From: Spirosoma rhododendri
GTDB taxonomy: Bacteria; Bacteroidota; Bacteroidia; Cytophagales; Spirosomataceae
DNA length: 64,000 bases
Direction: 5' to 3'
NCBI RefSeq assembly: GCF_012849055.1
Contig: NZ_CP051677.1
Location: 124,001 to 188,000, forward strand
Positions 53,109-60,897 of the stretch are shown here, in pieces. The position numbers and the translations under genes are program-made. The notes beneath the pieces are model-generated. The model ran no database searches. It worked only from the letters and a program-made list of their open reading frames with translations, and was not told where the DNA came from. Every line of letters begins with the position of its first letter. Position 1 is the stretch's first letter.

Positions 53109-54191
53109 ATGACTTCTCCTGACTCTTCCCTGCGCGTACTGGTTGTCGGCTGCGGCAACATGGGCGCATCGCACGCACTGGCGTATCAACTCATCGACGG
53201 CTTCACAATCTGCGGTATCGTCTCGACCGGCAACAGTAAGGTCGTGCTGAACGAGCGGCTGGGTGGTGGCTACCCCCTTTTCAGCGATTACGCAACGGCC
53301 CTCGCCGAAACCAAACCCGACGCCGTCTGCATCTCGACCTACCCCGATACGCATGAGTCGTTCGCGATTATGGCGCTGGAAGCGGGTTGCCACGTATTCA
53401 TCGAAAAACCACTGGCCGACACCGTTGAAGGTTCGCAGCGCGTCATAGCTGCCGCCCAGAAAGCCGATCGCAAACTGGTCGTGGGCTATATTCTGCGGCA
53501 TCACCCGTCGTGGGAGAAATTCGTGGAAGTTGCCCGCGAGATGGGCAAGCCGCTGGTGATGCGAATGAACCTCAACCAGCAGAGCCACGGGCAGATGTGG
53601 ACGGTACACCGCAACCTGATGAAAAGCCTCAGCCCGATTGTTGACTGCGGGGTGCATTACATCGATGTGATGTGCCAGATGACGCGCTCAAAACCGGTGC
53701 AGGTCAACGCCATCGGTGCGCGCCTGACCGACGATATTCCGGCTGGCAACTATAACTACGGTCAGTTACAGATTCGCTTTGAAGACGGCTCCGTCGGTTG
53801 GTACGAAGCGGGCTGGGGGCCGATGATGAGCGAAACGGCGTTCTTCGTGAAAGACGTGATCGGACCCAAGGGCTGCGTCTCGATTGTGGCCAAGAACGCG
53901 GGCGGCACTGGTAAATCCGACAACGTCGATTCGCACACCAAGACGGAATCGCTGCGGGTTCACTACGCCGATATCGACGCGGAGGACCATTTCACCCGCC
54001 CCGACGAGTGGATCGATATGCAGGACGAACCCGACCACCAGGAACTTTGCAACCGCGAACAACGCTATTTCCTGCACGCCATCCGCGACAACATCGACCT
54101 GACCGATCACATGCAGGACGCCGTCAACAGCCTGCGTATTGCCTTCGCCTGCGACGAATCCGTCCGCACCGGCCAGCCGGTGATGTTGTAG
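53109..54191 (+). CDS. Gfo/Idh/MocA family oxidoreductase
   Basis: A 360-residue cytoplasmic dehydrogenase without a signal peptide. Rossmann motif VLVVGCGNMGASHALAYQ near 9-26, then ISTYPDTHESFAIMALEAGCHVFIEKPLADTVEGSQ with the conserved EKP lysine, and a C-terminal domain with PIVDCGVHYIDVM (catalytic His in this group). NAD(P)-dependent oxidation or isomerisation of a sugar or inositol-like compound. ATG at 53109 begins MTSPDSSLRV; in-frame codons upstream lack support. A separate family B repeat arm follows the stop at 54195. Confidence 0.9.
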   Translation: MTSPDSSLRVLVVGCGNMGASHALAYQLIDGFTICGIVSTGNSKVVLNERLGGGYPLFSDYATALAETKPDAVCISTYPDTHESFAIMALEAGCHVFIEKPLADTVEGSQRVIAAAQKADRKLVVGYILRHHPSWEKFVEVAREMGKPLVMRMNLNQQSHGQMWTVHRNLMKSLSPIVDCGVHYIDVMCQMTRSKPVQVNAIGARLTDDIPAGNYNYGQLQIRFEDGSVGWYEAGWGPMMSETAFFVKDVIGPKGCVSIVAKNAGGTGKSDNVDSHTKTESLRVHYADIDAEDHFTRPDEWIDMQDEPDHQELCNREQRYFLHAIRDNIDLTDHMQDAVNSLRIAFACDESVRTGQPVML

Positions 54192-54194
54192 CTA

Positions 54195-54230
54195 GTTCAA
54201 TGTTTGCAGTTCAACGTTTAAGGTTGACAG
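54195..54230. repeat. Single arm of repeat family B
   Basis: AGTTCAATGTTTGCAGTTCA followed by ACGTTTAAGGTTGACAG, like one arm of the family B palindromes, between the oxidoreductase stop and the next start codon. No partner arm seen. Confidence 0.6.
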
Positions 54231-54245
54231 AATCAACCACCGACC

Positions 54246-54650
54246 ATGACACCCGACGATATTTATAACATCCTGACCGACGCCATTAGCACAAACATTC
54301 CGGACGAATGGACGATTGCACGGGTCAACGTGCAGATGCTCGATAATGGGCAGGATATTGAGTTCGATGGCTTTTACCTCACCCCATCAGGCGACGCCGA
54401 AGTACTGGTCACCGAATTTCCGGCCGACGTGACCGACGCGATACAGACGTTGTACCGGCTACGGCTGGAAGCTGGTCAGCCACAGGCTAACCGCCTGCAA
54501 ATCGACCTGACGCCACAGGGCAATTTTACGACCGACTTCAGCTGGGATCAGGAGATGCAGGACGAAGACGAGCATTTCACCCGGGGTGGTACGGTTGCTG
54601 AGTGGCAGGCCATTCGGGAGGAACGCTACGGCAAACCCGCATCAGACTAG
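54246..54650 (+). CDS. Hypothetical protein, possibly DUF600/YezG-like
   Basis: A 134-residue acidic protein. MTPDDIYNILTDAISTNIPDEWTIARVNVQM near the start, FTTDFSWDQEMQDEDEHFTRGG near 98-119 and AEWQAIREERYGK at the end resemble, loosely, the YezG/DUF600 immunity-like family, in which a DFDY-like segment precedes a final W-x-x-x-K/R-E-x-Y. The link is weak. No toxin gene is near. The start is 16 nt after a repeat arm. Confidence 0.65.
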   Translation: MTPDDIYNILTDAISTNIPDEWTIARVNVQMLDNGQDIEFDGFYLTPSGDAEVLVTEFPADVTDAIQTLYRLRLEAGQPQANRLQIDLTPQGNFTTDFSWDQEMQDEDEHFTRGGTVAEWQAIREERYGKPASD

Positions 54651-54700
54651 CAAGTCACGACAACCTGAAAAAGGCAAGGCGCACCCCGCTTTGCCTTTTT

Positions 54701-54958
54701 TTATTCCTGATTTCGGCTTACTGCCTTGTTGAAATACGTACGGGCCGTCTGCCGAATCAACTCACCCGCATCGGTGTCCGGCTCGAACAAACCGGTGTCT
54801 ACGTGAATCGTTTCATCGGTCAATACGTCGTACGTACCGCAGGGAACGAGCTGCGCGTCCTGATAGCCACCCAGCAGAAAATCAGCCGCGTCGGCCAGCT
54901 CATCGAAGCCGACAGCATGATAATCATTCTGCTGACTGAAGACGGCGATAAAGCGCAT
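54701..54958 (-). CDS. Small hypothetical protein
   Basis: An 85-residue soluble acidic protein beginning MRFIAVFSQQNDYHAVGFDELADAADFLLGG and ending RTYFNKAVSRNQE. Codon use is like the neighbouring genes and the sequence has no low-complexity or frame artefacts. No family recognised. It is opposite to both flanking genes; a few in-frame codons upstream of 54958 are not needed. Confidence 0.65.
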   Translation of the reverse strand: MRFIAVFSQQNDYHAVGFDELADAADFLLGGYQDAQLVPCGTYDVLTDETIHVDTGLFEPDTDAGELIRQTARTYFNKAVSRNQE

Positions 54959-55109
54959 AGATCGTGCGGACAAGGGATTAACCTACTGATATATACGTCG
55001 AAAACCGGCTTCCGGTTGTGTCGCTTCGTCGGAACCTTCCAGCTATTTTCCCGCGTTGACCCCAAATCCGCCGTACCTTTGCGGGCTATATACGTTATCA
55101 CCAGTTGCC

Positions 55110-56435
55110 ATGACATTTGCCGATCTGAATCTGAACAAACCTCTGCTAAACGCCCTCGGCGATCTGGGTTATACGACCCCAACGCCCATTCAGGAGCAGG
55201 TCTTTTCGGTCGTCATGTCGGGGCGCGACGTATGCGGCATTGCCCAGACGGGTACCGGTAAAACGTTGGCGTACCTTCTGCCCTGCTTACGGCAGTATCA
55301 GTTTTCGAAGGACCACGCCACGCAGATTCTGATTCTGGTACCGACGCGCGAACTGGTGGTGCAGGTTGTCGACGCGATCAAACAACTGACGACGTACATG
55401 AATCTGGCAGTCGTTGGTGTGTATGGCGGGGTCAACCTGCGGCCGCAGCAGGCCGAGGTGCAGCAGGGGGCCGACGTACTGGTCGCTACACCCGGCCGAC
55501 TGGTCGATCTGCTGGTCAGCAAGACCGTTAAGCTTAAATCGCTTAAAAAGCTGGTGATCGACGAGGTGGACGAAATGCTGACGCTGGGTTTTCAGGCGCA
55601 GCTGACGACCATTCTCGATCTACTACCGAAGCGGCAGAACCTGCTGTTTTCGGCCACCCTGACCGACGACGTCAACAAGTTGCTCGACACGTATTTTGCC
55701 AATCCGGTTCGCATCGAAGCGGCTCCGGTTGGGTCGACGGCGGAAACGATCACGCAGGCCGTTTACGAAGTGCCGAATTTCTATACGAAGATCAACTTAC
55801 TCGATCTGCTGCTGCGCCGACACGCCGAGATGAACAAGGTGCTGGTATTCGCGGAAAGCAAAGCCATGGCCGATCTGCTGTTCGATCAGCTGTCGCCCCG
55901 CTTCCCCGATCAGGTCGATTTTATCCACGCCAACAAAGCCCAGAACAAGCGGTTCGACGCCGTTGAGCGCTTCCGTTCCGGCGAAATCCGTATGCTGATC
56001 ACTACGGATTTGCTGGCCCGCGGCCTGGACATCGACGACATCTCGCACGTGGTGAATTTCGACCTGCCCGAGGAACCGGAAAGCTACGTGCACCGCGTCG
56101 GCCGGACGGGTCGCGCCAACCGTAGCGGGGTGGCCATTTCGTTCGCTACCCCCGCCGATGCGGAGCTGCGCGCTGCCATTGAAACGCTCATCAACCAGCC
56201 CATCCCCAACGCTGAACTACCCGACAATCTGGTCATCAGCGCAGAGTTACTACCCAGCGAACAAACACAAGTTCGCATGAAGATCATCGACCTGTCGGCA
56301 CCCCGCCCCGACGATGCAGGGTCGGCGTTTCAGGAAAAGATTGCCAAAAACCAGAAGGTCAACGTCCGGCGCGACATTGCCGCCGAGAAGTGGCTCAAAT
56401 ACGGTCGCCCGATCAAGCGCAGCGGGAAGAAGTAG
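55110..56435 (+). CDS. DEAD-box RNA helicase (DEVD variant)
   Basis: A 441-residue DEAD-box helicase that unwinds structured RNA with ATP. Q motif PTPIQEQ near 24-30, Walker A AQTGTGKT at 45-52, PTREL at 78-82, motif II Asp151-Glu-Val-Asp154 (DEVD instead of DEAD), SAT, TTDLLARGLDIDD and the HRVGRTGR motif VI. The C-terminal extension is short (about 60 residues, basic). No RNA-binding extension such as DbpA or RhlE tail is obvious. ATG at 55110 starts MTFADLNLN; an in-frame TTG/ATG further upstream gives an unlikely leader. Confidence 0.93.
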   Translation: MTFADLNLNKPLLNALGDLGYTTPTPIQEQVFSVVMSGRDVCGIAQTGTGKTLAYLLPCLRQYQFSKDHATQILILVPTRELVVQVVDAIKQLTTYMNLAVVGVYGGVNLRPQQAEVQQGADVLVATPGRLVDLLVSKTVKLKSLKKLVIDEVDEMLTLGFQAQLTTILDLLPKRQNLLFSATLTDDVNKLLDTYFANPVRIEAAPVGSTAETITQAVYEVPNFYTKINLLDLLLRRHAEMNKVLVFAESKAMADLLFDQLSPRFPDQVDFIHANKAQNKRFDAVERFRSGEIRMLITTDLLARGLDIDDISHVVNFDLPEEPESYVHRVGRTGRANRSGVAISFATPADAELRAAIETLINQPIPNAELPDNLVISAELLPSEQTQVRMKIIDLSAPRPDDAGSAFQEKIAKNQKVNVRRDIAAEKWLKYGRPIKRSGKK

Positions 56436-56441
56436 ATTTGG

Positions 56442-56519
56442 GTTTAAGGTTTAACGTCTAATGTTCAAGGTTGTTCGTAACGACGCCTAACCTTAAACAT
56501 TAGACGTTAAACTTTAAAC
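56442..56519. repeat. Palindromic repeat family B, copy at truC
   Basis: 31-bp inverted repeat with two mismatches (56442-56472 and 56489-56519; GTTTAAGGTTTAACGTCTAA and on). The right arm begins inside the convergent truC gene: its last six codons and stop (56500-56519) are repeat sequence. Confidence 0.85.
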
Positions 56520-57192
56520 TATCAACCATTCGCTGGAACTCAGCCTGTAGCGGGGCTGTAACGACGACCGGCTCCGTGGTACCGGGCGGGGTGAAGCGAA
56601 GCTGTTGAGCGTGAAGCAGCATCGTGTTCATATCGAAATGCTCCAGAAACAGCTTGTTCTGCTTGTTGCAACCGTGGGGCCGGTCGCCAATGATCGGGTG
56701 CAAAATATGGGCCATGTGCTTGCGTAACTGATGCATCCGCCCTGTTTCAGGGTTCAGTTCCACCAGCGAATACCGCGACGTCGCATGCTTACCAAACGAA
56801 ATCGGCACTTCGGTTCGCTGGAGCGTTCGCAGATGCGTCACGGCATCCTGTACCGTACCGTCGTCGCGCCGGAGCGGGTAGTCGATAGTTTGTTTGTCGT
56901 CGGTATAGCCGCGCACGATGGCGAGGTACGTTTTATCAACCTGCCCGTTCATAAACTGCTGCTGCATCTGCGCATTCATCGTGTCGCTGAGCGCGAACAG
57001 CAGCACCCCACCCGTTTTACGGTCGAGCCGATGCACGGGGTATACGCGCTGCCCAAGCTGATCGCGCAGCAACTGCACGGCAAATTCACTGGCATCGCTG
57101 GCAATGGGCGACCGGTGCACCAGCAAACCGTGCGGCTTGTTGATGGCCACTAATTCGTCGGACTGGTACAAAATAGGCAATAAATCGGGCAT
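56500..57192 (-). CDS. truC: RluA-family pseudouridine synthase, TruC-like
   Basis: A 230-residue pseudouridine synthase. The catalytic HRLDRKTGG has Asp57; AINKPHGLLVHRSP, YLAIVRGY, GRMHQLRKHMAHILHPIIGDRPHGCNKQNK follow. The PHG-NKQNK segment and length favour TruC (tRNA U65). The stop lies in a family B repeat; the final codons SLKFNV are repeat-derived. Start overlaps the DinB stop by one base (TGATG). Confidence 0.88.
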   Translation of the reverse strand: MPDLLPILYQSDELVAINKPHGLLVHRSPIASDASEFAVQLLRDQLGQRVYPVHRLDRKTGGVLLFALSDTMNAQMQQQFMNGQVDKTYLAIVRGYTDDKQTIDYPLRRDDGTVQDAVTHLRTLQRTEVPISFGKHATSRYSLVELNPETGRMHQLRKHMAHILHPIIGDRPHGCNKQNKLFLEHFDMNTMLLHAQQLRFTPPGTTEPVVVTAPLQAEFQRMVDSLKFNV

Positions 57193-57770
57193 CAGGACTG
57201 TGGGTAGCCGGGCGTGGCTTTTACGTCGTCGATCTGTTTGCGGTGCCGCTCCCCGTGCGACGCAATCAGCAGCAGTGCCTGATACAGATCCAGCCGACCC
57301 AGTATAAAATGGTCGAAATAGTGCGTGCGCAGGTCGCCCTCGGCTGTTTGGGCAAAGTCAGTATCAGCAGTGCGAACCTGATCGAACAAGGCCACTGTCG
57401 CACTTGTATCGCCATATTTGCCAGTCGGTACAAAAGGCTCGGGAGCCGCCAATAGTCGGCTCCGCCCACGGGTTGCTCTGACCAAATCAACATCCGACAC
57501 CTTTATTTCGCTGCGTTTTTCTGGCTTGGCAGGCAAACTCATACCATACTGAATGGCCCGAAAAATACCCCGCTCAACTAGCACAATGTGCTCGACGCAC
57601 TCGGCAATCGACCAGCGGTCAGCATTGGGTTTAAACGTCAGTTGCGCGTCGGTCAGCCCATCGACAGCTTCGTGCAGCAGTTGCTGCGTCGTTTGTAGGG
57701 CGGTTACGATATAGTCACGCTCGGCCGGTGTGACGGGGCCAGTTACGGGGGTCGATGATAAATTTTCCAT
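57192..57770 (-). CDS. DinB family protein
   Basis: A 192-residue four-helix DinB-like protein. ERDYIVTALQTTQQLLHEAVDGLTDAQLTFKPNADRWSIAECVEHIVLVERG with the metal-binding His of EHIV, and HYFDHFILGRLDLYQALLLIASHGERHRKQID with the second and third histidines, match the DinB metal triad. Function unknown, possibly thiol transferase. Upstream of truC with a one-base overlap, so translated together. Confidence 0.87.
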   Translation of the reverse strand: MENLSSTPVTGPVTPAERDYIVTALQTTQQLLHEAVDGLTDAQLTFKPNADRWSIAECVEHIVLVERGIFRAIQYGMSLPAKPEKRSEIKVSDVDLVRATRGRSRLLAAPEPFVPTGKYGDTSATVALFDQVRTADTDFAQTAEGDLRTHYFDHFILGRLDLYQALLLIASHGERHRKQIDDVKATPGYPQS

Positions 57771-57798
57771 GATCGGCTAAGGTTTTAGACAAACATAC

Positions 57799-57860
57799 GA
57801 CAGGATTTTTTTGGACAGGATTTCAGCCAGGCCGCCGGACGGATTAACAGGCTTTCAGAG
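57799..57860. repeat. Degenerate family C repeat with GC-rich module
   Basis: CGACAGGATTTTTTTGGACA (from 57798), GGATTTCAG, then CCAGGCCGCCGGACGG at 57827-57842, then ATTAACAGGCTTTCAG. The first and last words are degraded forms of the family C word seen at 27758; the middle 16 nt match the reverse complement of the GC-rich module with two differences. It lies in the 291-nt gap before the M42 gene; the rest of that gap shows nothing. Confidence 0.65.
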
Positions 57861-58061
57861 ATAACAACCGGAGGATACAGCTTCGGGTGGGCTACCGGTG
57901 TACCACTGCGACAAATTACACGTCCGACACTACGGCAGCAAAATCCGCGTTCCAGTAATATCCTCAATCCGCGACGGCGGCCCGACTGTAATCATGTCAA
58001 ACCAAACCTGTGTACATTTACAAATCAGGCTCATATCTAATTCATTTCGCCTTTTGCACCA

Positions 58062-59132
58062 ATGAACGAACACAGTAAAGCGTTTCTGTACCAGTATCTG
58101 AACAACGCGTCGCCGACCGGTTTTGAATCGTCGGGGCAACAGATCTGGCTCGACTACATCAAACCCTACACCGACAGCTATATCGTTGATACCTACGGCA
58201 CGGCAGTCGGCGTCATCAATCCCGATCAACCCTATAAAGTCGTTATCGAAGCCCACTCCGACGAGATTTCGTGGTTCGTCAACTACATCTCCGACGACGG
58301 CTACCTGTTCGTCCGGCGCAACGGCGGCTCCGACGCGCTGATTGCCCCCTCGATGCGGGTAAATCTGCATACGAAGAAGGGCGTCGTTGAAGGTGTATTC
58401 GGCTGGCCGGCTATCCACGTCCGCGACCTGACCAAAGACACCGCCCCCAAAGTAACCGATCTGTTTATCGACGTGGGCGCGGCTACGAAAGAGGAAGTCG
58501 CGGAAATGGGTATTCACGTCGGCACCGTCTGCACGTTTGTCGACGGGCTGATGGAAATGAACAACCGGTACTACGTCGGCCGGGCGCTCGACAACCGCAT
58601 GGGCGGGTTTATGATCGCGGAAGTGGCCCGGCTGCTGAAAGAAAACAACGTTACGCTGCCGTTCACGCTATACGTCGTCAACGCGGTGCAGGAAGAAATC
58701 GGCCTGCGTGGAGCCGAGATGATTGCCCGGCGGCTCCGCCCAGACCTCGCTATTTGTACCGACGTGACGCACGATACGCAGTCGCCGAAGTACGACAAAA
58801 AAGAGCAGGGCGACCTGAAATGTGGTGCCGGACCAGTGCTGTGCTACGGCCCCGCCGTGCAGAACAACGTCCTCGATATGCTGATCGACGTAGCGACGGA
58901 TAAAGAGATTGCGTTCCAGCGGCAGGCCGTCAGCCGGTCGACCGGTACAGACACTGACGCATTCGCCTATGCCACTGAAGGTATTGCCTCCGCCCTGATT
59001 TCGCTACCTCTCAAGTATATGCACACGACCGTCGAAACCGTTCATATGGAAGACGTGCAGAACGTAATCAAGCTGATGTACGAGACACTGCTGACGCTGA
59101 AAGGCAACGAAGACTTCCGGTATATCAAATGA
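58062..59132 (+). CDS. M42 family metallopeptidase
   Basis: A 356-residue M42 aminopeptidase, a co-catalytic zinc enzyme related to glutamyl aminopeptidases and endoglucanase-type proteins. VVIEAHSDEISWFV has zinc His65 and Asp67; RALDNRMGGFM carries the bridging Asp; NAVQEEIGLRGAE contains the catalytic Glu and a zinc ligand; CTDVTHDTQ and MHTTVETVH carry the last ligands. Forms large self-compartmentalising complexes in the cytoplasm. Removes N-terminal residues; specificity unknown. Confidence 0.9.
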   Translation: MNEHSKAFLYQYLNNASPTGFESSGQQIWLDYIKPYTDSYIVDTYGTAVGVINPDQPYKVVIEAHSDEISWFVNYISDDGYLFVRRNGGSDALIAPSMRVNLHTKKGVVEGVFGWPAIHVRDLTKDTAPKVTDLFIDVGAATKEEVAEMGIHVGTVCTFVDGLMEMNNRYYVGRALDNRMGGFMIAEVARLLKENNVTLPFTLYVVNAVQEEIGLRGAEMIARRLRPDLAICTDVTHDTQSPKYDKKEQGDLKCGAGPVLCYGPAVQNNVLDMLIDVATDKEIAFQRQAVSRSTGTDTDAFAYATEGIASALISLPLKYMHTTVETVHMEDVQNVIKLMYETLLTLKGNEDFRYIK

Positions 59133-59258
59133 GTTTAACGTTTATGCCGGGCCGCCGGGCGGTTCAATGTTTAGAGTTGCTCAAGCACCAACACTAGTTT
59201 GCCAGCCTTAAACGTTGAACCGCCCGGCGGCCCGGCACAAACGTTAAACCCAACCCTA
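59131..59258. repeat. Palindromic repeat family B with two GC-rich modules
   Basis: Imperfect palindrome starting at the M42 stop. Left arm GAGTTTAACGTTTATG runs into the reverse-complement module (59147-59162), then TTCAATGTTTAGAG. After a 40-nt loop, the right arm TTAAACGTTGAA carries the module (59220-59235), then CACAAACGTTAAACC. Both arms hold the insert at the same site. Confidence 0.8.
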
Positions 59259-59300
59259 AACGCTTTATTTTCAACCAAAAAACCCAAAACCGAAACGCTT

Positions 59301-60152
59301 ATGACACTCAATCGACGCTTATTTCTGCAACAGGCGGGTATGCTAACGGCTGGTGCGGCTCTGCTGCCCGACGCGCTTCAGGCGGCTCCCAACACGCCAA
59401 AGCCCGGCCTGCAACTGTATTCACTCCGCGATGATATGGAAAAGGACGCGCGTGGCACGCTGAAGAAAATAGCGGCTATGGGCTACAAGGAAATCGAGTC
59501 GTATCCGGGCAGCAAAGGGTTTCTGTGGGGCATGTCGCCGTCCGAGTTTAAATCCTACCTGAACAGCCTGGGCCTGACGCCGATCAGCACGCATACGGGT
59601 ATAGAACCCGACATGGAGAAATACATGAACGAAGCCGCTGAAGCCGGTTTCAAGTATTTCACGGTGTCTTCAATCCCGAAGGAGATGCGCGAAAACATGG
59701 GCGGTTTCCGTAAGGTTGCCGACGAGTTCAACAAGTACGGCGAACTGGCGCAGAAGTCGAACCTCATGTTCGGTTACCACAACCACGATTACCCGTTCAC
59801 CGAAATGGACGGTATGGTTCCGTTCGACACGCTGGCTCGCGGCACCGACCCCAAGCTGGTCACGTTCGAACTCGATATTTTTTGGGTGATAGCCGCCGAC
59901 AAAGACCCGGTGACGTACTTCAACAAATACCCCGGTCGGTTTACGATGGCCCACATCAAAGACCGCGATCCCAAAGACCACAAAGTATCGACGGTATTGG
60001 GCAAGGGCGATCTGAAAATGACCCCGATCCTGGGTGCAGCCCAGCGCGCCGGCGTCAAACACTTCTTCGTTGAGGTAGAAGAATACGGTTCGCAAACGCC
60101 CCTCGAAAGCGTTCGTGCTTCAATGGCCGGCGTGAGGAAGTTGGTATTCTGA
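59301..60152 (+). CDS. Tat-exported sugar phosphate isomerase/epimerase family protein
   Basis: A 283-residue xylose-isomerase-like TIM barrel with a twin-arginine leader (NRRLFLQQAGMLTAGAALLPDALQAAP). KPGLQLYSLRDDMEKDARGTLKKIAAMGYKEIESYPG is the first barrel segment; GLTPISTHTGIEPDMEKYM, NLMFGYHNHDYPFTEMDG, LVTFELDIFWVIAADKDPV and MAHIKDRDPKDHK carry the usual metal ligands (Glu, Asp, His). An exported isomerase or epimerase of a sugar, or an inositol-type dehydratase; no gene context settles it. ATG at 59301 starts the Tat leader. Followed by a family D terminator. Confidence 0.88.
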   Translation: MTLNRRLFLQQAGMLTAGAALLPDALQAAPNTPKPGLQLYSLRDDMEKDARGTLKKIAAMGYKEIESYPGSKGFLWGMSPSEFKSYLNSLGLTPISTHTGIEPDMEKYMNEAAEAGFKYFTVSSIPKEMRENMGGFRKVADEFNKYGELAQKSNLMFGYHNHDYPFTEMDGMVPFDTLARGTDPKLVTFELDIFWVIAADKDPVTYFNKYPGRFTMAHIKDRDPKDHKVSTVLGKGDLKMTPILGAAQRAGVKHFFVEVEEYGSQTPLESVRASMAGVRKLVF

Positions 60153-60163
60153 GTTTGCCGCTT

Positions 60164-60322
60164 TCCCTCACCCCAACCGACACGTCGGACCGCCCCTCTC
60201 CCAAAACGGGAGAGGGGCTTTTTTTTACAGACTGCTTTCTAGCTTCTGGTTTGTGAGCGGTGGGACTATCGTATGGCTGCACCCCCTCTCCTGTTTTAGG
60301 AGAGGGGGCAGGGGGGTGAGGT
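60164..60322. repeat. Two family D repeat units
   Basis: Unit 1 at 60164-60218 and unit 2 at 60281-60322, in opposite orientation (CCCCTCTCCCAAAACGGGAG and CCCTCTCCTGTTTTAGGAG). They flank a 62-nt spacer between the isomerase and ankyrin genes. Unit 1 is part of a functional terminator. Confidence 0.8.
60192..60226 (+). terminator. Intrinsic terminator after the isomerase gene
   Basis: Stem GCCCCTCTCCC/GGGAGAGGGGC (60192-60202 and 60208-60218) with AAAAC loop and a run of eight T at 60219-60226. Repeat family D unit with a T-run; likely terminates the isomerase message. Confidence 0.82.
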
Positions 60323-60810
60323 TATTTTCCCTCCAGCAACGCCAGCGCTTCCTGGTTGCCCTGCTGGACGGCGAGGTCCCGGACGCTGAGGCCGCGCGAG
60401 TCGCGGATTGAAGTGTCGGCGCCGTTGTCGAGCAGGAGCTTGACGAGGTTGTTGCGGCCGAAGATCGTGGCAAACATCAATGCCGTTCCGTTGTTGCCGT
60501 TCAATAGGTTGAGGTCGGCCCCCTTGTCGATGAGCAGCTGCGCAACCTCGGCGTAGCCTTTAAAACTGACGCCCATCAGGGCCGAATTGCCACTACCGTC
60601 CTGCTTGTTGACGTCGGCACCAGCCGCAATCAGGGCTTTGGCCGCGTCGATGTGGTTGTCGTAAGCAGCAATGACCAGCGGTGTAAACCCACGGCCATCG
60701 GTAGCGTTGACGTCGACGCCTTCGGCAAGTAGCTGGTTGATCTGCGTTACGTCGCCTTTCCGGGCGGCATCAATCAATAGATCTTCGGGGCGGGCAGAAT
60801 AAAAAGACAT
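60322..60810 (-). CDS. Ankyrin repeat protein
   Basis: A 162-residue protein of four to five ankyrin repeats. GDVTQINQLLAEGVDVNATDGRGFTPLVIAAYDNHIDAAKALIAAGADVNKQDGSGNSALMGVSFKGYAEVAQLLIDKGADLN and LLNGNNGTALMFATIFGRNNLVKLLLDNGADTS show the repeat. No signal peptide. It lies 87 nt downstream of the catalase gene on the same strand, an order known from catalase-AnkB pairs in other bacteria, where the ankyrin protein supports catalase activity. Its 3' end borders a family D repeat. Confidence 0.88.
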   Translation of the reverse strand: MSFYSARPEDLLIDAARKGDVTQINQLLAEGVDVNATDGRGFTPLVIAAYDNHIDAAKALIAAGADVNKQDGSGNSALMGVSFKGYAEVAQLLIDKGADLNLLNGNNGTALMFATIFGRNNLVKLLLDNGADTSIRDSRGLSVRDLAVQQGNQEALALLEGK

Positions 60811-60897
60811 AGGTGAATGGAGTTTATTGACAAAAACTATCCCGCAGCTACAACCAAGTAACTGCGGGATAGTTCACTTCATCTCTGTCTGGTCCGG

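Noticed and set aside
57930..58517. 195-codon minus-strand frame over the start of the M42 gene
   Set aside because: Overlaps clear M42 zinc motifs on the + strand and shows no family features.
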